Of a stretch of DNA of 64,000 bases, positions 52,044 through 61,753 are shown piece after piece (position 1 is the stretch's first letter; each line of letters starts with the position of its first letter). The notes below the pieces were generated by a model. It searched no databases and was not told the DNA's origin. It was given only the letters and a program-made list of their open reading frames with translations. The stretch is from positions 1 to 64,000 of the forward strand of contig JAXBDG010000014.1 in the NCBI GenBank assembly GCA_036320915.1, written 5' to 3'. This DNA comes from Linnemannia elongata (taxonomy: Eukaryota; Mortierellomycota; Mortierellomycetes; Mortierellales; Mortierellaceae). Made by a program: the position numbers and the translations under genes.

Positions 52044-55000
52044 ATGAGTTCACCCTTGTCATCCAACAACAACTCGTCCAACGCATCATCCTCATCCATA
52101 TCAGCCACACACTCAACAACCGCTCGTAAAGCACACCACCCACCACTGGAAGCGATCCAGACACAAAAGGCACAAGCAAGTGTCACCTTCCGACCTGTCT
52201 CCTCTACCAGTTCAGAGTTGGAGGGGCATGATGATGATATGCTTGCGACCGCGGTTGTTGGTGGAGGTGGATTGACACCATACTCGCCTTATCCTTCTCA
52301 CCCCGGTCAACAGTATCAACCGCCGCCAGGACAACAGCAGCAGCAGAGACAACAGAGAGACAGCATTGTGATGATGGGAGGAGGCGGATACTCAGAACCA
52401 CCATTGAATACCGCATCGACAGGGAACGGTAGCTTTCCTTTCACACCTTCGACACTTGTTGATGCTGGTGGGGTCCCTTCTCCTGTGGGAGGGTATCGGA
52501 AGTTTCCAGGACTGGATAATAGTGGTGGTGGGCAGTTCCAGACGATTCCGTTGTCGCCGACCACTCGCCCTGAGAGGGCTTATGCGTCTCGGTCTGATAT
52601 TGCGTCCCCAGACTCTCAGCAGCATCAACTTCAGCCCCGTGCATTTAGTTCACGGAGACAACGGCAGCAACAGCAACAGCAACTTACATATCCCGGCACC
52701 GGCACTGGTACGGGTATGGGTATTGCCACCACGCATCTACGCCCATACAGCAGCGCCAGCAACAACACCAACAGCTATTATGATAACAACAAACACAACA
52801 CATTCAGCACAAGTAAACAACAAGGCTCCCAGGGCATGGACCTGACCTACTCCTCCTCCTCAGATGACCCCCGTTTCCAACACCTCCCCAACCTCTGGCA
52901 AGTCCTTCACCGCAAAACCCAACCGCCTGTGTGCTTATTCAACTTTTATTTGTATATGAGGGATGACGAGAAATCGAGCGAGGAGGTTGATTTCTGGTTG
53001 GACGTTACTGCACATGAGGTATTGTGGCGGTTATATGTCCGTGCGACGAAGAGGAGGATGGCGATGGCGGAGAGGGAGATGCGAATGGAGCGGGAGAGGG
53101 TTGAGAGGGAGGAGAGGGAGAGGATTGAGTTGGAGTTGGCGGCTTATGAGGCTCAGGTTGCTGCCTTGGGTTTCGGCTGTCATGGTCTCGGTAAGTTTTT
53201 TGGTTGATGTCATTACACATTACTGTGTTTGTTAATGTGTGTAGTATAGTCTGGTCAATGCACAGATTGAGAGCCCTTTTCTCTCTCTCTCGGCAGAGTA
53301 TGGTATAGCCAAATGCCTTTTTATTCTCTCTCTCACTCACAGCCACATCTTACGATCTTTTGGAACTGAACAAAAAAAAAGTAGATGACGATAAGAGCAG
53401 TACTCACAAGAAGCATCCAAGTGTTACGCTAGACATGTATGAGCCCCATTGGTCTGCAGCCAACAGGTACCTGGAAATGTCCTCCCCCGAGGGCAGTTCC
53501 ATCGTCGACCCTGCCACGGGTGGAACGACCAACAGCACCAACCCTTCTTCGCCTACGACATCACACCAGCATCATGATCTTACACGACAGTATTTGGACG
53601 ATACTAAGGAGACTTCGGATCAGATCTTGATGGTCCATAATGCGCTCAGGCATCCAACCGCGTCACCACCACAGCAGCAGCAGGGACAGGGGCAATTTCT
53701 GATGGCCGGACAACGGGTCCAGCATGTTCGTCTGCCGGGAGCTGTACCTGCTTCATGGGCACATCCGAGTGAGTTGGAGACACAGTATGGGAATGGAACC
53801 GAGTCTGGTGTGTCGGAGGGGACTTCTACGGGTGCCCATCCTCCTACCCCGGCTGCTAAAAGAACGCCCTCAAAAGCAGGAACATCTAAATCAGGAGTAT
53901 CAGGAGCAGGAGTACCCTCGTCTTTGAACAAGGATGCCGGAATCGCTATGACTGCAGGACAGCGTGTTGGCACCGACGGTACCACGACCACCAAGACGAC
54001 TACTACAACCGAGAACACAGGAACTGGCGCTGGCACTGGTACTGGCACTGGTACTGGCACTGGTACTGGCACTGGTACTGTGGCACGCGCTGCGACAGCA
54101 ACACCGCGACGAGCAATGACGTCCGGAACTGGAGGGGTGACAAAGGAGGATCTCCAGCGGTCGGCAGAACGGATCTATTACAAGTATCTGATCCCACAGG
54201 CTGAGAAGCGTGTTCGGATCCCTGGAGAAGTCCGACAGAGAGTTGCAATGTTGATGGACTCTAAGATGATGTTGAACCAGGGAGGTGGTAGTCAGCCGTC
54301 ATTGACTGTTACGAGTGCAGGAAATGAAGGAAGTGGTGGAGTAGGACCATCCAGCCCAGTATTGAAACGAAAGAACAACCTCGGAAGCCCTACCACAACC
54401 ACAGCCCCCCAGTTGTCCTCCAACCCCGATCAGACCAACGAAAAATCCGACAACTTCAAATCCTCCTCCTTCTCCGAACTCGCCCCTCCTCACCGCGTCC
54501 CATCCTCCACATCCTCGTCAAAGGAAAAATACCAAAAAAACTGCCTCTCCTCCATATCCAACCATAACCACAACGCCGTTGGCCCAGGTCCAAACTCGAC
54601 TCTCCAACAGCCAGACCAAGATCTGGGGCTGGTCTTTGCAGAGGCGCGTGAGATAGTGTTTGAAGGGATGGAGTCGTATTATTTCCCAAGGTTCTTGAAG
54701 GCGAGGGCGTATGGGAATATGGTTCCTTCGCATCGGCTGATGAGGTGTGTGACGGGATTGTTCTTCTTGTTTGTGGGATTTGCTATTGTTTTGTCGTTGA
54801 TCTTTTTGAATATCCGGCCTCGTTCTCTCCGCGCCTGGGTAAGTCTTCCATTGCGTTCTTTTTCCTGTTGCTGTGAACCAAAATGCCGTACGATCATGAC
54901 TGACCAAGACGAAGCACTCATTTATTTTAAATATCTTATCCAAAAGGCGCTTATCCCGATATTCATAGGAGCGTTTTTGTGCACGACATTCCAGTTCAAC

Positions 55001-55183
55001 ATCTGCCCGATCCTGGTCGCAATGGGCGTCAGTGAGACCAAATGGATGCAGTTTGCAAAAGTCAAGGAACCTTACTTGATCAATTTGCATCGGAGAAGGG
55101 GGATCAAGGTTGTGGTGGTTGCGGTGTTGTATACTGTTTGTGCGGGGATTATCTTTGGGGCTGTGCCTGGACATCGACTTTGA
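52044..55183 (+). CDS. RAX1: Rax1-like RGS-domain membrane protein
   Basis: Three exons: 52044-53190, 53343-54838 and 54947-55183. The product is 959 residues. The N-terminal 270 are Ser/Gln/Gly-rich and disordered. The first RGS segment at about 274-332 (LPNLWQVLHRKTQPPVCLFN, DFWLDVTAHEVL) is typical of Rax1. A charged coiled coil follows (335-372). The RGS region resumes in pieces at about 650-690 (SAERIYYKYLIPQAEKRVRI) and 810-845 (FAEAREIVFEGMESYYFPRF), separated by long low-complexity inserts. Three membrane segments close the protein (about 851-875, 882-910 and 935-955). Rax1 marks bud or polarity sites with Rax2 in yeast. The final intron (108 nt) is in frame and stop-free, so its removal is uncertain. 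Much longer than yeast Rax1 (435). Confidence 0.8.
54030..54080 (+). repeat. In-frame 12-bp coding minisatellite (Gly-Thr repeat)
   Basis: Four copies of ggtactggcact encode alternating Gly-Thr in the disordered insert of the Rax1-like protein. A length change by whole units keeps the reading frame. Confidence 0.9.
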
Positions 55184-55895
55184 GCCGGGAAGACTCACCG
55201 AAGAAGATAGGAGGAGAGAGGAGAGAGGAGGAGGAGAAGGAGGAGGAAGAAGAAGAATAAAGGATGGACGAAATGGCCGTATGCACACGCTATGCTTTTT
55301 TTTGTTTCTCATTGTAGATAGGACGAATGATATGAAAGATAGAGACTTACACATAGATCTCCCCCTAATGAACATCTCGCATACACACGCACGTTTTCAG
55401 AGACTCGCGCCCATATATCTATCGCGTCCTTGATCAGAGACGCATCGGCAGGTCGCGTTAGTGTAGAGAGACGCGTTAGTGTAGAGAGAGAGAGAGAGGC
55501 GAATTATTTAATTCCAAGCCGAGTTTCGTCATCTACCCAATTTTCAGCGGAACTCCGTTATTTCCAACGTGTTTTCCGGGTAGTCTGTGAAAAAGACAGT
55601 CCTGATCATAAATCTTGTGCTATCCCTGTGTAAGGAAAAGAAAGAGCATAGACTGAGACAGCCTTCACAGACACACACTCCCCGCCTAGCACCCTTTGCA
55701 GCCCAGATACGGAAATATCGCCGTGGGTCAGTCATACAAACGACGATCGCCTTCCATTCTCCTTCCCCTCCGTTCTGTTCTGTTCTGTTGTCCGTTGAGA
55801 ACAATCGCCTTTTTTAAATCCCCTCCTTCCCTTTCCTTCTTTTTTTTACATTCACCCTTCTTTCTCCTCTTTTCAATCACTTCCTACCTCCCCAA
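55184..55895. other. Spacer, Rax1-like gene to Tom40
   Basis: It starts with a purine-rich (gag)n stretch at 55205-55260. It contains a direct repeat of cgttagtgtagagagacgcg near 55456-55490. It ends with a pyrimidine-rich Tom40 promoter. No gene is seen. Confidence 0.5.
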
Positions 55896-58093
55896 ATGGC
55901 TGCTCCTTTGAAGACTCCCTTGGGATTCAACCCCATCCCCAACATGTCGACTGCTGCCCCCGTCGCCACCGAGCCCGCTGCTCCCGCCGGACTCGTCGAC
56001 CAGGTCAAGGGTGCCTTCCAGAAGGTCAACTCTTTCCGTGACAGCCTCAACCTTCCCAACCCCGGAACCTATGAGGGCGTCAACCGTGAAGTCAAGCGTA
56101 AGGAGGAATTTTCTATACCTACCAACAACAACAACTACAACTACACCAACAACTCCCCACGGCAACTCAAACCCGTACTCTTTCTGTGTTTTTTGGACTG
56201 CGACCAACAAGAGGCGAGAGATTCGCTCACCAAGAGGGAGAGGGGCGAATCGTGCAGCTCGTCTGTCTGCTTATGGAGCAGAAGGGGGGCGATTGCACAC
56301 CTTTTTTTTTTCAGGGACAGACTTCAAGGAGGAAAGGGGGATACACACCCCTACCGGACAGCAACGGAAAGACAGGAAGTGCATCGGGAGCTTTATTTTG
56401 TTCTTTCTTTGTGTGCGTGTGCATAGAGAACCATGGAGGAAGAAAGTCAAAGAGTGCGATCAAGGAGATCACTGGATCAGTATTATAAGGACCCATCAAC
56501 ATAACTCATTCTCAACACTGATCTACCCTTGGAAATACGAATACAACAGCACCAGGATGACCAAACCAAGAAGGAACCAGGTTATGGCAAAAGAGTGAGC
56601 AGACAGCCCGCTCGGAACCGACTCTTGCAACTTTCAACACTCACGCACACACACGATACAGCACAAACCCCATTGGTGACCCTTTTGCACCCGATCTGTT
56701 GTTGTCTGGATAACAAGCACATCCTCACACCCTCACGACAACAACAACCGTGTCAGAACACTTTCCGCAACCTCAGTCGGCTATCTTTTTCTTCAACAAA
56801 AACTCTCTTTCTGTCATTCATTCTACGTTCCTCGCCTTTCACTCTCTCCTACAAACCATTCACAGACCTACAGCCTAACCACTGCCATGTTTTCTTTATG
56901 ATAAAATAGACACCTTCTTGACCAACCATGTCTTTGATGGAGCTCGCTGCGATATCACCAAGGTCTTGACCCCCAACTTCCAGGTTACCCACTCTTTCGC
57001 CATGGGTGCTGCCGCTTCTCCCTCCACCTACAACTTTGGCACTGCCTTCATCGGCCAGCAGGTACCTTGTCCATCTTTTTCTTGTCTGCTCTTGTTGCGG
57101 AGTCATTGAAAACAGGTTAACAAGAAGTATGAAAACTGGCCTGTGTTCTAACCCACAATCGTCATTCTTGTTCAAATTTTCCCTATGACGCAATAGTCGT
57201 TCTTGTCCGGAAACTTGGATACCGACGGCAACGTTCAGGCAAGAGCCAACTATGCCTGGAGCAACACCAACGTCTCCAAGGTTCAGGCACAGGTAATTCA
57301 AAGAATTTTTTTTTTTGCTATTGCCTCGTTCGCTCAACGAGAAACAAGCGTAGCCGTCGCAAATGCTGGGTAACTAAACAATCCCTACTTCTGAAAATAT
57401 CCCAATGTTAGTTCTCAAACACTCCTGGACACTCGATGTTGCAGATGGAGCAGGATTACAACGGCCGGGATTTCAATGTCAACTTGAAGGGAGTCAACCC
57501 CTCGGTTGTTGATGGCACCGGAATCTTTATCGGATCGTACTTGCAGTCTGTGTCGCAGAACTTGGCTTTGGGAGCCGAGGCTGTCTACCAGCGCCCCACA
57601 CCCGGTCAGCAGGAGACCGTCATGTCATACGTTGCCAAATATACCGGACGGGACTACATTGCAACGGCTCAGTACCAAGGATTCGGCGCCTTCTCGGCCG
57701 CCTACTACTTGCGCTACTCTGAGAAGGTTGATTTCGGCACAGAGATCCAGCTGTTGACGGCTGGTGGTCGTCGTGAGGCTGTTGCCACTGTCGGAGGCAA
57801 GTTTGAGTTTAGAAGATCGACCTTCAGAGGTCAGGTTGATACCACCGGAAAGGTCTCTGCCGTCCTCGAGGAGAAGATCGTCCCCGGCTTCTCCTTCCTC
57901 GTCAGTGGAGAGATGGATCACGGCAAGGTAATTATTCTCTTTTTCGTCTTTTGTTCATTGGTGGCTGTGGTGTTTAGTTATTCCAAATTCTCTTATTGTT
58001 GTATCGTTGCTAACAACTCTTTCCTTTTTGATATTTTTTATGTTATAATAGGGTCAGAGCAGATTCGGTGTTGGTATGATGTGGGAGGTCTAA
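55896..58093 (+). CDS. TOM40: Tom40, channel of the mitochondrial outer-membrane translocase
   Basis: Five exons: 55896-56097, 56910-57061, 57197-57292, 57412-57927 and 58052-58093. The product is 335 residues. A Pro/Ala-rich N-terminus leads to the conserved NPGTYEGVNREVK. Then come the beta-barrel blocks FDGARCDITKVLTPNFQVTH, FLSGNLDTDGNVQARANYAW, NPSVVDGTGIFIGSYLQSV, GAEAVYQRPTPG, STFRGQVDTTGKVSAVLEEK and the C-terminal beta signal RFGVGMMWEV. Tom40 forms the 19-strand pore through which nearly all mitochondrial precursors pass. Distinguished from VDAC by these Tom40-specific blocks. Intron 1 is 812 nt; the others are 119-135 nt. The exon 1/2 join gives VKHTFLTN where relatives usually have VKRDVFLTN, so that junction is the least certain point. 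Confidence 0.94.
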
Positions 58094-59599
58094 AGCGTGG
58101 ATCGACTCACATTTTATTTAGAAGTCTGGGACGTAAGGGGGGAGCAAAGCAGGATCCGCATTTTTCTGGGAACCCAAGCTGGACAGGGACTGCCATCCTT
58201 TTATTATTCCTTTTCTTTTCAGCACACACCCATCATCGCCTACCTCTTTTCTGATCCAGCACAGGAATCGACATACACTCTTACTCACACTTATCATCCG
58301 CCAGAACAACAATGCACCACACATCCATGATAGAGTTCACACCCCACCCATCACAAACCCCCCCAAATCACATTTTTCATAAACAAACGAAAAAAATAGT
58401 AGTATTCCAACAGAAAATGGGAGATATTGGTCGTGTTGTAGATGCGGCTGGTTATTATTTTTCGTGGGGCGACAATGTACTGGCAAATCAATTGGGGAAA
58501 TCGTTTGGTGGTATTGCCTTTGTTACAGAGCTGTCTTGCTACTGTTGCCCCTTTTTGTATGCGGAATCGTTCACGGCCGATTTTAGCAGTTAAAAGACGA
58601 GAATAAGGCGGGTTGCTTTTTAGTTTTCAGGAAACGAGGTATGCGAGGTTGTTTGAAAAGTCGCTAGAGAGGTTGGCGACGCCGATGTGGATGTGTATTT
58701 TCCGATTTCCAAGGGCCGTGAACATTCCATTTTTTTTTACGTGTTGTGCGGCAGTAGAGGCTAAACTTGTCAAAGGTCGATACGTTGATAATAGACAAGA
58801 TTCCGAAGGTCCCCTTGCACGCTGCTATAGCCCACCTCAAATATCCCAAAGTCTTGTCATCCATCAAACGCCTAACCACGGTCCCTTACTCAAGATGGGA
58901 TCATTTGTAACACCACAATCCCACTGGAGCAAAGAGTGCAACTCTCGCGCTCCTTGGAGGTATGGTATCAGGAAAAAGTCCCTCCCAAGAGCCGGGTCTT
59001 GTATTTTGGCATGTCTCGATGCGGATGAGTTCCAGTTTGGTCGTCACGTCCTTATTGATTCGCTAGTGCGGCAATATTATGTTCGAGCCAAAAGGTCGTG
59101 TTGAGTGTGTACAGACGGTGAAGTGCTGGAAGGTTTGGATGCAAGGGAAGCGTTGTTTTCTTGCATCGCTAGTCGGTGAGGGTTGTGTTCAAGTTTCTTG
59201 TTGTTGGGAAGGATGGGGATGTGTGAGTATGAGGGGGAGTACAAAAAAAAAAAGTAGGACGCAGCTGTGCGAACAGGTGGAGGAGGTAGATATTTGTCTC
59301 TGTGGGAACAAAAAAGATGTGGTTCGAGTTGCCACAATGGACAAGAATACAAGCAAAAAGCAGGCTTTTTTTTTTTTTTTTGTCAATGTCCATCCAAAAT
59401 ATGGAAGAGCAGAGCCCGCTCATTCTTTATTCGTTATTTTGTCTATGGACATGGACTCGGCTGGGGGGTGTAAAGGTAAAGTTGGTCAAGCTCGATGCGC
59501 CGACATTGGATATGTTCCTGGAGTTCACAAGCACGCTCCTGCCAATACCTATGCCTCTTTGTCATCCTGGTCACTAGCGCATAGCCTTGTTGCTCGCGG
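58094..59599. other. 1.5 kb spacer after Tom40
   Basis: Mostly the Tom40 3' region and unassigned sequence. A short coding-like piece at 58758-58910 is listed separately. A 12-nt poly-A (about 59243) and a 15-nt poly-T (about 59367) are present. Confidence 0.4.
58758..58910 (+). pseudogene. Coding-like fragment, unknown
   Basis: After an acceptor-like cggcagtag, 50 codons run open to TAA at 58908 and read SKVDTLIIDKIPKVPLHAAI then AHLKYPKVLSSIKRLTTVPY. The composition is protein-like, but there is no start and no upstream exon I can join. It may be a remnant of a gene or element. I do not recognise it. Confidence 0.25.
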
Positions 59600-59941
59600 T
59601 CAAGACTGTACTTTTGATGCGCTAGCTCCGACTAGCATCTTACGCCAGCCTTCTGCTTCTTGCGGATTAAACAAGGAATAGGCCACTAAATGGTCTTGAA
59701 TCTTGGATATGTTGATCAGGATTCCAACGCGATCATTGTACAGCAAATTTCGCTCTTCGTCTGTGGCATGGACGGCGAAATCGTGTTCAAACCACGGGTC
59801 GGGGTCAGGGTCTGAGCCTTGGATGTTGGTGCTGGTTTTAAAGGTGTTACAGATGTGATCCTGGTTGGATATAAGTTTGTGTAGCTTTCGCAGAGCGTTA
59901 CCCATGATTTCGAGCCCCTCTTCCATGATGGATGCGTCCAT
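59600..59941 (-). CDS. Small hypothetical protein
   Basis: An intronless 113-residue frame starts at ATG 59941. It begins MDASIMEEGLEIMGNALRKL, continues with a helical heptad-like segment (HKLISNQDHICNTF), an Asp-Pro linker (SDPDPDPWFEHDF) and a second helical segment (ERNLLYNDRVGILINISKIQ), and ends at TGA 59600. It looks like a two-helix subunit of a larger complex, and the composition is clearly coding. I do not recognise the family, and upstream exons are not evident. It is convergent toward the Tom40 side and divergent from the gene at 61754. Confidence 0.5.
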   Translation of the reverse strand: MDASIMEEGLEIMGNALRKLHKLISNQDHICNTFKTSTNIQGSDPDPDPWFEHDFAVHATDEERNLLYNDRVGILINISKIQDHLVAYSLFNPQEAEGWRKMLVGASASKVQS

Positions 59942-61753
59942 AGTTGTTGATTTTTTTTTCTGATGAGGGGATTAGAAGAGAAAGTATGTATCTGCATGAA
60001 GGACGGGGGAAGGTGACGAAGTATGGATATGGTTCAAAGGTAAAGAAAAACACAAAGAATATCGTGCTAAGCTCATGAAGTTAAATATATTTTTTTTTCT
60101 TCGCAGCTTTCAGGCTTTCTTTGACAATCCATGGGAGCAGAAAATGTGGTGGTGGGGACGCAAAGAAGTATAAAAAATCAAGCCAAAACTGTTCTATTCG
60201 AACACTCCATTCAAATGGGTTACCACTGTATTGATTCATGGATTTGAGAAAAAATATGTTATTACAGGTTCGCCACAAGGCGTTAAGTACATATGAACGC
60301 GAGCAAGGAAAAAAAAATGAACAAGACGCAAGAAAAATCAAATTGAAAAAAGGGCATTTCTGAACTAATAACTGGTTGTCCGATTTCATTGGAAATCGAT
60401 CCGGCTAACCGCGTTAGATATTGATTTTTTTTTTCTTCCTTTCTGAGGAGAACACTCAACTTGGTCGATAATATTCATTCTTCTATTTGCCTTATCGCTC
60501 CTGCATTTACTGTGGGGCGCAGACAAAAAACGATGAGATAATGTGGACGCGTCAGGGGTGGTGGAAGGGTGATCAAGGGGACGGACGCATTTTTTTTTGC
60601 TTTTGAAAGCAAGAATAGTTCTTTAGCTGGATGAGAGGAAAGAGAGGGGAGGACCCTGTTTCTTTCTCTAGCAGAATAATAAGATATTCTCATTTCATCT
60701 ACCCCTGTCTGTTTTCCCATCCCTCTCCCTATCCCTCTCTTGCCCACTTCGATCAGTTCTGTGTCTTTGACCTAGGGCCACTATTGTTTCCATGAGCTCA
60801 CAAATAAACACACAGACACCAACGGCAAAAGTAAAAAAGAAAGAATAAAAAGAAACCCCCTTCATTCTTCACGAGTATGAGGACAAATGCATAAGGACAG
60901 CGTTCTTTCTCAAACCTGTCGATAATGCTGTGAACTAGTCTCTAGCACAGAATCAATGGATGTTAACATATTGACCTTTACTCGACCCTAAACACAATTG
61001 TAAAAGACAATAATGAAGAGAAGGGCTCTCGTTTTTTTTACCCTGTCGTTCGCCTCTGCTTGCTTGCTGCTGTTGTTGCTGTTGTTGATGTCTTGGTTGT
61101 GGTAGTATGTGCCAGCACAACCGTAAAATGAAATCTACACTCCCTCCTCTGAAAACAAAAAGGCCAAAGCTCAATTTACAAAAGAAACCATTCAGATAAT
61201 TAATATGCCGTTATTGTTATTCTGCTATTAATGTGCGAACAATACCCGCCAGAGTTGCCCCTCCCTTCTAATGCAGAATGTGAAGTGACCACGCATTCTT
61301 TTTTCATTTCTTGCTTTTCTGTTGCCTGTGCGCAACCTTGCCATGCATACCTTGCCACCTCATTTCAACATACATCCTCATTCACTATTGTCAATGGACT
61401 GGTTATCGCCTCCTATACATACCGTCTCAGAAAGGAGACTCACTATATATTCTACCCTCTGTTTCTCTCTTTTTCACCTTTTCCTTCTTTTCAGACTTGG
61501 GAAGTCCTTTCACTGTCCATCGTTCCAACAAGGTCGCATCCTTTTTTTTTCTCATTTTTGACTTTATTGTTTCCACTTGTTTTCACCTTCTGAACTTCTC
61601 TTTCTACCGGACTATCACATACTCAAACAAAGAAGTACGCCGCAACAACAATCACTTTGTCCTTTTGCATCTTGCCTGCATCTTAATTTCTCTCATTCTC
61701 AGACCCGTCCTTCTCTAGCTAGAAGATCTCATCTATTCTTTTGTTTTGCTCAA
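59942..61753. other. 1.8 kb intergenic region
   Basis: AT-rich, with several poly-T runs and no credible coding frame. A pyrimidine-rich stretch at 61450-61750 with possible CCAAT-like and TATA-like words is the likely promoter of the gene at 61754. Confidence 0.45.

Noticed and set aside
54839..54946. Reading the Rax1-like gene as two exons only
   Set aside because: The 108-nt stretch has consensus splice ends and non-membrane, Cys-rich random-looking coding. Splicing is preferred, and the alternative is noted as a finding.
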